Translations under genes and position numbers: made by a program
Shown: one piece after another, positions 11,346-22,810 of the stretch
Position numbering within the stretch: position 1 is the first letter of the stretch
Layout: every line of letters starts with the position of its first letter
The notes under the pieces: model-generated
What the model saw: only the letters and a program-made list of their open reading frames with translations
Databases searched by the model: none
Told to the model about the DNA's origin: nothing
From: Prorocentrum cordatum
Lineage: Eukaryota > Sar > Dinophyceae > Prorocentrales > Prorocentraceae
DNA length: 64,000 bases
Reading direction: 5' to 3'
Assembly: GCA_963575745.1 (NCBI GenBank)
Contig: CAUYUJ010001714.1
Location: 411,842 to 475,841 of the forward strand

Positions 11346-11869
11346 ATGCAATGCAATGCTAGGTTGACACTACGTTTCGCGGGGCTCGTCTACGCCATGC
11401 CACGCCGTGCTCTACAATGCATCGCGTACCCTTTCGGGATCATTGCCCTGTTCGACATCCGACTGTGCGAGTAGAAAGGGGGTCCGCGCCATGGTAAGGG
11501 ATGGGAGGGAGGGGTAGGATGTCAGATATGACGCGAGCGCACCTAGCTTGTCCTCTCCCCCTTTCCCCCCCCCCTCATCCCCATCCCGCCCGCGCACCTC
11601 ATGCACCTCCCTTTCGACCTGGCAAGGGGCGCATACCGATTTTCCCCAGCGCCTTCGCCGCCGCGCCCAGCAGGGGCGCGTTCCCCGATGGCACAATCGC
11701 GAAGCCGCCGCGGCAACGGCCACTGGGACAGACCCGCGAGTCGCCGAGGCGCGAGAACACGCCGTCGGGACAACCCCGCAGGCACAGAATTATTCGCGGC
11801 CGCGCTCAAGCGGGAGGCAGGCAACACGAAGGTCCGCTCCGCCGCGAGCTGCACCGCCTCAGCCCTGGG

Positions 11870-12905
11870 GCCCACCGCTCTCGTCGAACTCCTCGAGCAC
11901 CTCCCGCAGGGACGCCGGCGGCCCGCGCCCCAGGAACTGTCGCGCGGGCGGCCGCGGGATCAGCACGTTCCACGCGCACGCGGCGAAGGAGAACACGACG
12001 TAGAGGCGCAGCCACCACTGCTCGTCCGACATGCCCGCGCGACCAGCGCCCTCATCCCTGGCGCATTCGACGGCGTCGCCCTTGCGCACTGTCTGGCCCC
12101 GCGACAGCGCGGAGGTCGAGTGGGACGCGCGCGTCGGGGTGAACCCGGAGCGGCGCCCGACGCGCGGCCCCGAGCTCTGCCACGTGAGCATTCCCACTCG
12201 CTGGGCCTGACCATGGGCATGCTCCTCAACCGCGCCTCGGCCTCGCAGTCGTCAGCGCCTTCGGCGCCTTGCAGTAGCATCTCGGCGACCTCCTTATACG
12301 TCGGGGACGTCTTGAAGCCGCGATCTGCATCCAACTTCTCTGCGGTAGGTAGCGGGGGCGAAAGAGCTGGCCAGGCGCGCGCCCCTCGCAGCCCCGCCCG
12401 TCGTCTGATCCTGGCCCGTTGCTCCTGCACGAGCCCCAACTTCTTCTTCTTCTATGAAGTATTCTTCATAGTATTATTAATAGTATTATTATTATAAGTC
12501 TTAGTATGATGTGTACTATTATTATTAGTGTTCTTTTTCTTCAGTTCTTCCTGCACGGCCGCGAACACGACTTCCATGCGAACGCGCGCCGGAAAGACGC
12601 CGAGGATATCCCCCGCATTGCACATGTTCGGGGCGATCAGGAGGCGCCGGCCTGCGCCCGGGTCGCCCAGCGCCGCATTCATTTACAGCCTGCAAGAACA
12701 CGAGGGGCACACCCAGACGCCGCGCGTCGAGGCGAGCACGCGCGTTGATCCACATCGCCAGCGTCTCCCAATAGATGCCCATGCCGATTTGCCGGGCGGG
12801 CCAGAAACCAACGCTGCTGGCGCTCAAACGCCATGCATGGTAGAATTTGCCGCTGGCCTGGTCGGAACGGAAATGGCCCCCGCCTGAGACTTCCTCGCAA
12901 ATCAC
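11870..12905 (-). pseudogene. Unrecognised coding-like ORF pieces with AT-rich insertion
   Basis: Minus-strand segments read like protein although no single frame is continuous. In order they are: 12,905-12,690, with AWRLSASSVGFWPARQIG and GIYWETLAMWINARARLDAR; 12,682-12,535, with LLIAPNMCNAGDILGVFPAR; a segment around 12,300, with TSPTYKEVAEMLLQGAEG; and 12,060-11,870, with a hydrophobic WWLRLYVVFSFAACAWNVLI stretch and REVLEEFDESG. Frame changes separate several of them. I do not recognise a family. The surrounding remnants suggest part of a retroelement or multi-copy gene. An AT-rich segment at 12,441-12,533 interrupts the reading frame. Confidence 0.4.
12441..12533 (-). other. AT-rich frame-preserving insertion (intron or introner candidate)
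   Basis: About 93 bases, dominated by ATTATT and AATAAT, sit inside GC-rich coding-like DNA. The frames on either side are the same, so the insertion length is a multiple of three, but it contains an in-frame stop. GAAGAA-type words occur at both junctions. GT-AG borders are not evident, so an intron would have to use non-canonical ends, which are known in dinoflagellates. Confidence 0.45.
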
Positions 12906-13345
12906 TCACAGACGAACTTTGCTCTCGCTTCAGGTTAGCCAATTTATAAGTGAGTTGCAAGCGAACATATAACTGCGGCAACCCATCTTATAAAGTAGAC
13001 AAGCCGACTTCTACAAAACGCAAGTCGCGGGCTAACTAATTGTAAGTCGAGCATCGGTTGCAATTAATTATAACCAATTAGCCGACATACTAAGTCGTTC
13101 GTAAGTGTTCGTAAGCGTTTGTAACTCGGGGCGTGCGCAACACGCAAATAATTAGAAATCGTTAGCCCTGGGGGCGCGTTCGCGCGTTCCAAAGATAAAA
13201 GAAATGCTGGTCGAGCTAGGTCGACTTAACATGACTTAACTTAACTTAACATAACAGGGGCCGAACGGTATGTCGTTGTTTCTGGGTGAGCGGTTGATCG
13301 CTTTGCAGCAAGTTCCGCGGCCCCATGAAGGGAGCTGGAATTCAA
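12906..13345. other. Intergenic spacer with short AACTTA-type repeats
   Basis: Lower-GC stretch without a gene. It contains GTTCGTAAGYGTT words at about 13,095-13,125 and an ACTTAAC tandem at about 13,225-13,252. Confidence 0.5.
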
Positions 13346-13355
13346 CGCAGCGCCC

Positions 13356-13482
13356 GCGGCCCAGACGGGCCAGACGGCCTAGACGGCCCAGACGGCCCAG
13401 GCGGCCGAGACGGCCCAGGTGGGCAGGCGGCCCAGACGGCCCAGACGGCCCAGACGGCCCAGACGGCCCAGCGGCCGTCGTT
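13356..13482. repeat. 9-bp CAGACGGCC tandem repeat
   Basis: Imperfect CAGACGGCC units, then TCGTCG trinucleotides. It lies just outside the 3' end of the long minus-strand reading frame. Confidence 0.9.
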
Positions 13483-16172
13483 TTCGTCGTCGTCGTCGTC
13501 GTCGCCCTCCTCGCTCCTACCCCTTTTCCGCCCCCTCGCTGCCGCCGTTCCTCTTCGTTCCTGCTTCTTGTCACGTGCCAGCCCCCCTTAGGAAGGGGAG
13601 GAAAGCCCCCGAGGAGTGGGAGAAAAGCAAGTTGGCGCCCTCGACGTGCATGAACGTCTCCAGGGTTGCGTTCTGATTCGATACCGACTCCACCATCCTG
13701 ATGGCCATGATCTCCAGCAGCTCGTCCTCGTTGGCGGGCGCGTCTGGCTTGCCGAGGTTGCACTTGATGAGCGCCTCAAGGATCCCGTACAAGCTGCCCC
13801 CCTTGGCCGCGACCCCTTGGTACTTCATCAGTCTGGTCAGCTGCGTCTTGCTCAGGCCGAGGAAGCACGTGCGAGCAGCAACCACAAGGAGAGGCGCAGC
13901 ACGTCCTGTCACTCGGAGCCTGCCGCCGAGCCCACCTGGCAGCTCCCTGGGCAGCTGAGCTCCAAGAAGAAGACACCGCGAGAATACCGAACACCATTCG
14001 ACAGGGATCGCTTCCCAGTTGCTCGGGTCAGCAACAGCACGGAGCAACTCATCAATACTCACAGCACCCAAGGACAACTGCATAAACACAACATCTGCAT
14101 TCACTACCGCGTGCTCCTTGTGAGGCCAAGCAACCCCAGCGCTGCGGGAGAAGTGCGTCAGAGGCAACATCCATGGCGTAGCGGCGCCTGCCAGCGTGCA
14201 TCTGACAGCGAGCTTAGACGTCGCCATGAACATCTCGCCGCGCCAAGCGTGCTGGATCTTGCCGAGGCAGCCGAAGCGAACGCAGTGGTCGATGATGACG
14301 GCATCGGCGAATCTGGCGCTCCAGTCATTCGCCTCGGCGAGTACCACTGAGTCGCCTGCTTAGCAGACGTGACCTTGGCGAACTCCTCCGGCATGGACAA
14401 AAACGACGGACGATGAGCATCAGAAGGCACCTTGAGGTCGCGCTGGTAATTGAACATCGGGAAAGTCAACCCCTTGTAGTCGTGCTTCTTGGACGCAACC
14501 TTCTTGTCGAACAACGTGTGGAACGCAGTCTCGATTGCGCCATTCCTGTTCTCATGAGGGACGCTGTTCTTCTGGCCATTGAACCCGCCCTCCACGATCT
14601 GCGAGCCGATGCACCTGCTACGGCACGCTTGGAAGAACGAACGAACCCGCTCTGTGATGCTGAAGCCGTCCATCTTCAAAACCCGCACACTTGCTGCTGC
14701 GACTTCCACTCCCAAGGGCTGCGACCCACGAACAACTGCACGCCCTCCACATGGCTGCTCCGCTTCATCGTCTCGTAGTTCTCGCACTCCGTCTTCATGC
14801 GGACAACCTCGCGGCGAGCAAAGTCGGCGTCGGCCGCGAAGAAGCACGACCGCGAGTTCCAGCCTTTCATCATCCACAGCGCCCGCTTGACGCGGCAGCC
14901 CACGATGCCGACGCAGGTGTGGGCGAGCTTCTGCATCATGTCACTATCTCTGGCCTCGTGGCGCTCCTGGGGCAAGTTTGCGATGTTGTGACCAGTGGGG
15001 AGAATGAAATCGAAGTCCTCGGGTTTTGTCGAAGACGAGATAACTGAAATCGTATCTTTCAAGTGTGTAATGTATTCGCCAGTGGTCTGTCCCCTCAGCC
15101 ATGGTTCTGTCTTGCCAGCATCGCGAAGCTCAGCGTTGGTCATGTCAAACCACTGTTTGCACGGCTCCGAGGCACCAACAATGATCTTGTCAAGCATCGT
15201 CGTACCGGGCCGCAGCCAGTCCATCAGGGCGACCACCATCTGGTTGGCACATGACTTCCGAAGGCTCGTCTCCTCCTCTGTCTCCACACGGCTGTTGGTG
15301 GTGCGCGCGAGTTCGGCGCCCGACCTCACAAGGCGGGCGAACTTCGCGTTGCCTACCATGCCCATTCCCACGCAGGTCAGCAAGCACCCGAACTTTCTCT
15401 GGGCGCTGTAATTCAACCCCTCTCTGATTTTCCTGATGACGGCCAAGAATCGGTTCTTCAACGTCTTGCCCCCCCTGGTGGTGAACGCGCTGGATTCCTC
15501 CAGGTGGTTCCACAACGCATCTGCAGGTTCAGGGGTGTCCGCGAACTCTCGCCCAGCAGGCTCTGCCAACATATCGTCGACGAAGTCCTGGAAGAACACG
15601 TTGGTCGAGGCTGTCGTCGTGGCGACGGCTTCCTTCAGTGCTCCAGTGACTTGGCCCCACCGAAAGTTCTCGCCCCACGGCGATACTGGCACGTTAATCC
15701 TCAACAAAGACACAGAAATATGGCACCCGAGGCCAGCTGCTTCGATTCCACCGTAAATATCGTTGTGGACCCCGTGGCTGAAGTCCCATGCTGGGTCCAC
15801 GTTGACCCCATGTGAAGCCAGTGGGAGATGGCTGCCACCCCGTCGCTGCCCTGGTCAGGGCTGATCGACAGACGGGGCCACTTGGCAACGTTGTCTCGAT
15901 CCTTGGGATCAGCAGGAACATGGAAGTGAAGAAGACCTTTGTCAAGAAACCGTTTCATCGAATTGTGCTCGCAACATGTGAATTGGCAAGCAGCCTTCCG
16001 ATGCCGCTTGGGCGGTTGCCAACTACCCGAGTTCGAGCCCTCTCTCTTCCTCTTGAGCCATGCCATTTGCCTCGCAGCCTGCGCTTTCAGCGCAACCTTC
16101 TTGCCCCCCCCGCCGCCGATGATCTCTGCCATCGTGGTCTTCCCCATGAAGTCGCCAGGGTCCTGGGCTGCC

Positions 16173-16479
16173 CCCCTCTCACTCTCTCTCCCCCCCTCTC
16201 CTACTCCTCCTGAGCTGCTCCGCCCCCCCCTCTCCCCCCCCCTACCGGCGCTCGGCGTGGCACCGACGCCCTTAGGGCGAGATCCAGGAATTCTCAATGC
16301 TAATCTTAGGGATGCGAATCTCGGGGACGGGGGGGTGTCTCGAGCGGGGAACCCCCCTAAGATTGACGACGTCAATCTTAGGGAGGGCCCCCGCTCGAGA
16401 CACCCCCCCACCCCTAAAATTCGCACCCCTCAGATTCGCATTCGCGATCCCGAGGGCGATTCCACACGGGACACCAGCT
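16173..16479 (-). other. Candidate intron containing a long hairpin
   Basis: Minus-strand coding text stops being protein-like after LALTPPLELQL, where CAGCTG is followed by GTGTCCCGTG (a possible GT donor). It resumes at DPGDFMGKTTMAEII after a purine-rich tract and GGGCAGCCCAG (possible AG acceptor). The roughly 310 bases between are filled by the inverted repeat at 16,290-16,455 and a C/T-rich run (plus strand). Splice sites are inferred. Confidence 0.5.
16290..16455. repeat. MITE-like inverted repeat (hairpin)
   Basis: Arms of about 40 bp meet at about 16,372/16,373. One reads GGTGTCTCGAGCGGGG then CCCCCCTAAGATTGACG; the other is its near-perfect reverse complement. Complementarity continues outward less perfectly through ATGCGAATCT/AGATTCGCAT text, for about 165 bp in all. 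It lies inside the intron candidate of the long minus-strand ORF. Confidence 0.85.
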
Positions 16480-18239
16480 GAAGTTCGAGAGGGGGCGTGA
16501 GAGCGAGACCCCAGTCCTGAGGCATGCCCCAGAAGCCGACGTTGTTCGGCATGGCGACGAAGGTGTTCAAGATGCCGAAGTTGTGCACGCGCGACTTGTC
16601 GGGCGAGTGGGAGATGAACTGCATGGAGTTCGACTTCTTCAAGGACTCCGCGGCCTTGACGTAGAGGGCGCACTGCATCGCCTTCGAGTCGCCGTAGTCG
16701 TTCGCCCAAGCCCCATGCAACTGCCGATGCCTTTGCTCTCCTTCACGAGGCCAGTGATGCGCATGTCAAGCAAGTCACCGAAACGCCACAACACTCGCAG
16801 AGAAAAGATCGGTCGGACCCTGGACGGCGGCACGTCCAGCATGATCCAACTGAAGAAGGACATGATCCCAGGAGGCTTGGTTCGGAACTTCTCCCAGAAC
16901 TTATTCAAGAATGCCTTAGCACCTCGGTTCAAAGTGTTCACCTCGCCGATCACGAAGAGGGCCACGGCCCCGTCCATACTGATGTGTACCATGAGCTTCT
17001 GGCTGACCCAATTATCAAGCCACTGCTGGTCCGCTCGACATACGACGTAAATAAACCAAACGCAACACGTCCACCAACGTAGATTTCCACTAAAAGCCTC
17101 CCCAATATGTCTGCCGATGAACCCTTCCCGGTCTCATTCGCGACCCCCCCCCCCTGCTTATTTGCAAACGACCATCGAACGAAGAGGTAGAGCAACGACG
17201 TCACGCTGGCTGATTTCTCCTTCAGCGCCCTGTTGCCAACCGTGTCGGGCCCACGTACTTCCGTCTGGTCGCAAGCCACTGAGTTTCGCGGACGGCCGAG
17301 CTCCGCGTCTTAAGTGCAGCGTTCCATCCTGGGAATTGGCGGCCCACAAAACTCTTGACAGGCAACTTCCGATGGGCCCCGATGGCAAGCAGCACCGACG
17401 GCAAACTGAAGAACGCGAAGTTGCCGTCCCGCCTGAGCTCGTAGGTCGAGATGCCCAGCGGGTTGGCGGCCGTCGTAGCCCAGCTCGTCACCTTCAACGT
17501 GAAAGACGCCACGCTCGCGAGCGCTTCGTCGAGAGAGCGGGTGATGGCGAGGTCGCCAGCCGTAGTCTGCAGCACGGTCTCCCCGTCGGACTCCCCGATG
17601 TAGACGACTCGGTTCAGCAACTCGACGGCGTCGAGCTTCCTTCCGCCATCGGTCGCCTCCACCAGCTCGGCGCCCCAGCCGTCCACGTCCAGCGCCCACT
17701 CCGTCTCCGTGCGCAGCAGCGCCATCCTGTCGAACGTTTCGAGCTGCACAAGTTCGTACATCATGGACTCGCTGTTGAAGCGCACCTGGAGCTCACCCTC
17801 AAAACCTCGCAACTGAAAGGCGTCGGAACCCGCGCCGCCGTCAGCGGGCGCAACGGGGGGCTCCGCAGGAGGTGGTAAAGGAGGCGGCGGTGCTGGATCC
17901 TCTGGGATGTGGATCTGCTCTGGTTGGATGGCGCCCTCCAGCGCGATGAACGCAGCCGCCTCTCCAGGTGGGCCAACGGGCGCGGCGCCCCCTGAACCTG
18001 CTGCCGCTGCGGAGTGCATCGCGGGGACGTCCGCGCCGCCCCCGATCTGCCCCGCGGCAGCGCGCATCACCTCGAGTGGAATCACCATGCCTTTGACGAC
18101 CAAGGGTGTTCCCGAAGCGACGCGACGCTTGAGTTCCTCCAGCATGGCGGGCTTGGTGTTGCACAGGGGGGCGATGAGGACCAGCTGGCCAGCCTCGCCA
18201 ACTAAAGGTGGTGGCACTGCGTCGGCGGCCATGCCGCCG

Positions 18240-19070
18240 AAGGAGCTCCAGTAGTTCACACTGGTCTGCCTCCAGAAAAAAACTGCGAGATGGCTTGAGC
18301 CAGAAAGGCTATGTGCAACGGGGGCGCTGAGGAGGCGGAAGAGCAAGTTGAGGATCGCTCAACAGTGCCAACGTTGACGGAGTGCTAGCGACGAGGAGGA
18401 GGATGAGGAGGAGCCTCGCGCGTGCAGGTCGGGGGGGGCGCTGGACCTTCGAAGCGAACGCGACCGCTGGCGCCGCGCGGGCGGGGGGGGGCAACGCCGA
18501 GGCGGCGTCGCGCGGGGAGGGGGATGCTGTTGCTCCTGATCCTCAACCTCTCCTTGAGGTTCCAGCCGACCACGGGGGCGGATGGGAAGGGGAGGGTTCG
18601 GGCGATCGGTCGAGCGGACACTCACTAATGGGGCCCTCGCTTGCATCTCCAAGGGCTCGCCAAACGCCGAAACCTCCAACTGGCGAAATCGTCGTCGTCA
18701 TGATCATCATTCGCTCCTCCCTCCTGCTCCCCAGTCTCTATCTCCCGTCACCCCCTGTCTCCTCCTATCCCCCCCCCCCCTTTCCCCGATCCCCCCCTGC
18801 CAACTGCCCCCGACTACGGCGGCCAACATCCCTTCGGTTCGGCGCATACTCTCGAAAGTCCTGGGGAGCCTGCGACGGGAAGGGGGCGAGGATGGGGCGA
18901 GCAAGATGAAGACGACGTACCCTTGGCAGCTCTACGCGTGCAAGCCTGCAGAAGGGCGCACGCGCAAGCGTCCGAGCCCCAAGGGCACCTGCACTGGCGC
19001 CACCGGCCTCGGGGGGGCCAAATCCCGAGGCAACTAGATTGCAAAGATTACGATAATACTTAACTACATG
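18240..19070. other. GC-rich spacer with no recognised gene
   Basis: Short overlapping ORFs in several frames, poly-G and poly-C runs, and a C/T-rich stretch at about 18,720-18,800. Nothing I can support as coding. Confidence 0.4.
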
Positions 19071-19076
19071 CAGAAA

Positions 19077-20060
19077 CTATATTGAATACGCAAGCTGGCG
19101 CCCCACCTTGGGCGCAGCAGCACGATCAGCCCGCGCTTTCTCCAGCGCCTCGTCACGCCGGCGCTTGCTGCGAGTCTGAAAGGTCACCAGCTCGGGGGCG
19201 TCGGCGATGGCGCTGAACTTCTCCTTGGCGGCATCCAGGTTGTCAGCGGCGATATTGCGCAAGCTCTGAACATGACTACCTTTCTTGTCCAGGCGGTACT
19301 TCGTAGGCCCACTCCCCGCTGGAAAGTACTAGGCTGCCTTCAAAGGGCTCTCGCCCACCAGCAGGTGGGCCTCGTCGATCGACGACGCGCTGCTCAGCGG
19401 GATGCTCGACGAGATGGTCACGTGGGCGGGGGCCAATGCGATGTCACCATTCACGCACGTGATCTTGGCCAAGCGGCCATTCTCATACTGCAGGCCGTAC
19501 AAAAGGAGCGCTGACCAGTCGACAGCGCCGTCGACGCCGACACTCTTCTCGAACCAGCGGGCGACGTCGAAACCAATCTCAGCCAGGCGCAACTTCATGG
19601 TGTTCAGGAAGATGGCCAAATCGGTCCTGCACTCTTGCGGCACCTTATCTTTCATAGAGATTTGGAAGGCGATGCCAAATACATCTGCCACTGCGTGCTT
19701 ATCCTTGTCGCCCATGGCGTCGCGGGGCGCCGAAGATGGACCACGCGGCATGGCGCCCAGGATGGACGCGAGCACGGACTTGTCGAGCTTGCCGAACGTG
19801 GGCGCAGCCTTCGCGAGCGCCCCGTGGGCGGTGTCTCCTGGGCCTGCTGCTTCTCAATGCACTGCTCGACGCTGTCACCTGCGAGGCCCGCTTGCATGTT
19901 ATTCCACACGTCGGGCGCCGCGTCGGGAAATTTCTCCATGTGGTCGATACACTTCTGCAGGCACAATCGAGACCGAGTTCGTCTGCTCATCTCCTGCTGG
20001 TCGTTTCTCACCTCCCGCACGTGCGGCACACTCTCAGCGAAAGAGACCAGGACGGAGCCT
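19077..20060 (-). pseudogene. Unrecognised ORF with frameshift and in-frame stop
   Basis: From about 20,060 the minus strand reads LCLQKCIDHMEKFPDAAPDVWNN-like text in one frame. At about 19,830 it shifts frame and continues with KLDKSVLASILGAMPRG, FGIAFQISMKDKVPQECRTD, DVARWFEKSVGVDGAVDW and LLYGLQYENGRLAK. A TAG at about 19,329 interrupts it, but the same frame continues coding-like (RNIAADNLDAAKEKFSAIAD and a Lys/Arg-rich coiled-coil-like tail) to a stop at 19,077. No family recognised. It lies upstream of, and on the same strand as, the very long ORF at 13.6-18.2 kb and might be its neighbour or an N-terminal part. Confidence 0.5.
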
Positions 20061-20281
20061 TTCGCACCAGGCTTGTATAGAGAACACCCACACAAAACGA
20101 ATCTACTGGCACAGACAACGCAGTCTGCGAAACACAAAAAGGGAGGTACAGGGCGCACGAAACTCGAAGTCTATAAAATCACGTGGGCCACAATGGGCAA
20201 TCGATGATGGTGTTGGCGATGACGACGGATACGGTAAGGCGCGTTGAAACTGATGCGACAACGATCTCACTTGCGCATTCC

Positions 20282-20309
20282 CCACACACACACACACACA
20301 CACACACAC
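20282..20309. repeat. (CA)n microsatellite
   Basis: Short CA run. The surrounding 20,060-20,940 stretch also has a poly-G run near 20,371-20,400 and no recognisable gene. Confidence 0.95.
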
Positions 20310-20943
20310 CACCTGGATAATCGACCTGAGGGGCATGGAATTCTGCGCGCAAGGCAAGTCCTATGAATCGGGGGGGGGGGGGGGGGAGGGGGCGGGGGGG
20401 GCGTTCTGGGAGCAAGTGGGCCCTCCGAAACAGAACGGGTGGGGGACAACTCCTCTGCAACACGGGGCAACACGGGGAGGGCTAAGAGCCCCCCATCCCC
20501 GCCCCCCAACTACCTCTTCCCGACCTCTTCCCTCGCCCCCATCCTACGCCCCGCGCGGTTCATCCGTCCGTCTGCCTATCCGAGAGGATGGGGGAAGAGC
20601 CCGAGGAGCGGATGGGGAATTGGTTGAGTTAATGTGCGTTGGCGGAAGAACGGCGATACGCGTTTTCCAGTTGACCCATTGACCACAACAAACATGCATT
20701 ATAACATCGTGTAAGTATGGCAAAGCAAAGCCAAACGCGCGCATTGAAAAAGCGCGTTGGCGGTAAGCAAGCAAGCAATACCGCGTCGCAATCAATCGGT
20801 GACACAGATATGTGGCAATCGGGCCATTTGAACAGCTAGTGATGTCGGCCCATGCTAAACCTCTAGAGCCCCCAACGGGCCCCCGTAATTGTGACCCCTC
20901 GGAAATGGGAATGCTGGTCTTGGGGATAGGGTGGAGTTCGAAG

Positions 20944-22293
20944 GTGGTGAGTTCAGCGGCCAGTCTCCCAGGAGCTCTCCTGCATGGCCTCCACGGATGC
21001 CCTGAAGTCGCGGTGCCTGATCCCGAAGGGCGCGCGGGCTGCCAGCACTCTGGCGTCGCTGTCGCCAAACGCCCCTGGGCAACCTCCAGCGTCGCCTAGC
21101 TTGGCCAGCCTCGTCATCACGTCGCTGAGCTCCACCTTCAGCGACCCGCTCTCGGAGAAGACTTCCTTCACGAGCCCCTCGAGCTCCGGGCTGTCCAGTT
21201 TGCTGAGCTGTTCCTTCAGCCACATGTCGTCGTCGGCCTTGGAGCGCAGGGCCCGCTGGGCGCGGCTGACGAGCGCCTTGGCCTTCTCCAGGACGCCAGC
21301 GCCGTCGGCGCCGCCGATGTCCGCAGCGGCCGGAGCGGCCGAGCCGAAGGCTCGACGGAGCTGAGCAGCTCCCGTGGACGCGTAGTCGTCGAGGGCGTCG
21401 AGCGCGACCCATTCCACGGCGACGTTAACACCACCGAGACGCGCGATCCCCGCCGTCCCGCACTGCACCTCGGGGTCAGCCGTCTCGGCGCCCAGCGCGA
21501 AGCCACAGCTCGGGTCGGCGACCAGCCAGGCTCCCACGCGCGCCCGGGGCGGCAGCGGCGGCGCGTCCAAGCCCACGGGCCCCCCGCCCCGCTCCGAACT
21601 GCGCGGCGTGTCAACGCCGCCGACTGCCTCCGAGCCGGGGGGGCCGTCCGCCAGCGCAGCCAGGGGCGGGGAACGCTTGCCGCGCAGCCTCCGCGGCGGC
21701 GCCGCCCTGGCGGTCGCGGCCAGCTCCGGCAGCGGGCTCGCCTGGAGTCTCCATCCCGCTGCGGTAGGCGTCGGCCCGCGCGACGAGCCGCTGCACCAGC
21801 GAGGGCGCGATGTCGCCCGTCCTCGTCCTGCCGTCGTAGAAGAGGTACGCGTCCGCCTCGCGGATCCCGCGCGGCAGCGCGCGCGACGGCGGCAGCACCG
21901 ACACACGGCGGAAGACCTCCGCGTCCGAGTAGATCTCGTCGTACACCTCGAAGTCGGGCGCGGCGGCAACCCAGTGCCCCGCTGAGCGGCTCACCGGGTG
22001 GCACAGTAGCCGCTCGTGGTGGCAGTCGTCGCCATGGTTACAGCACCAGCAGCCTAGTGCCTTCCACGAGCCCCTCCAGCGCCGGTCGAGCCAGCATGGC
22101 GGCGGCGATCCTGCGCGGCGCGGCGCTCGGCGGTCAGCGACTCCGCTCCCTCGCCTCCGACCGCCTCCACCGCGAGAAGGCCCTCAGCGAAGGTCGCGCG
22201 GCGGGCGGCGGCGGGCCCCAGGGCCCAGCGCGCCACGCGGTCCACCACCAGCCCCACCAGGATGCCAGCGGCGAAGGCCGACGCTGTCGGCAC
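20944..22293 (-). pseudogene. N-terminal part of a retroelement-like protein (gag-like), frameshifted and truncated
   Basis: The minus strand opens with MPTASAFAAGILVGLVVDRV, a likely membrane segment. After a frame change near 22,140 come a Cys/His cluster (CCNHGDDCHHERLLCH) and GHWVAAAPDFEVYDEIYSDA to about 21,720. Another frame change leads to VGAWLVADPSCGFALG, VAVEWVALDALDDYA, a charged helical region (KALVSRAQRALRSKADDD), SDARVLAARAPFG and FRASVEAMQESSWETG, after which coding character ends. The Cys/His cluster followed by a Pro-Asp-Phe-x-x-Tyr motif matches, from memory, the N-terminal protein of dinoflagellate retroelements; that assignment is inference. The frame breaks and the abrupt end point to a dead, 3'-truncated copy. 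Confidence 0.5.
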
Positions 22294-22614
22294 CCACTAG
22301 CGCGCGGCCGCCGCTGGGCAGTCCACGGGCTCCACGGGCACTCCCGCGGCGCAGGTCAGTGAGCCGCAGGCCACGTCGGGGCAGTGGAGCGAAGGGCACG
22401 GAGGGCAAGATTGCAAGGCAGAGCTAAGGTGGAGTGAGAGATGGGACAGCTCTCGGAGGACGCCTCCGATCTGGACCAGATCCATCAAGGGACTTGAACA
22501 TTGAAGGCATCGGACACGGATGCAACTCAACCGTTTGAAACGATGGCGGAGACCCTCTCGCTCACACAGGATGCACGTTCTCAGAACTTCTATATCTATG
22601 CATGAAATTCGATA

Positions 22615-22810
22615 TCACCACTTCGATACATGATGCCAACCTGTCGAGAAAACGATCGGAATGGATACATCGATATCGGAAAGGTATCGAACGGACCCGA
22701 CGTGGACCCCATCCGTGGCCTGCTCCACGCCGAGCACGTTGCGGAAGATGTGTTCCCAGAGCGCCTCCAGTGCGTCCTCGGCCGCCCGGCTCCCTCCCGC
22801 CGCCACGGTC
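22615..22810 (-). pseudogene. Short coding-like fragment, unrecognised
   Basis: About 63 residues on the minus strand (DALEALWEHIFRNVLGVEQA, VRYLSDIDVSIPIVFS) look protein-like but are isolated. The DNA around it, 22,300-22,600 and 22,810-23,600, shows no other gene I can support, although a minus-strand frame near 23,300-23,520 (WVYAKPRGAVDGVVSFVFW) might be another scrap. Confidence 0.3.

Larger units (their letters stand above)
13571..18232 (-). pseudogene. Very long multi-segment ORF of uncharacterised dinoflagellate type
   Basis: One protein of roughly 1,300-1,400 residues appears to run through the minus strand in consecutive pieces. They are: 18,232-17,225 (start ATG with MAADAVPPPLVGEAGQ; Pro/Ala-rich middle); 17,279-17,045; 17,050-16,735 (MVHISMDGAVALFVIG, FLNKFWEKFRTKPPG); 16,720-16,480 (GFWGMPQDWGLALTPP); an intron candidate; 16,170-15,815 (Lys/Arg-rich, then QFTCCEHNSMKRF); 15,815-14,690 (DPAWDFSHGVHNDIYGG, NQMVVALMDWLRPG, VKRALWMMKGW); 14,700-14,350 (FQACRSRCIGSQIVEGG); and 14,347-13,571. 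Joins at about 15,815, 14,700 and 14,347 look like single-base indels. No catalytic motif is evident. From memory it resembles an uncharacterised multi-copy family in dinoflagellate predicted proteomes; I cannot confirm that. Whether it is a pseudogene, or a gene with assembly errors and introns, is open. Confidence 0.6.
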
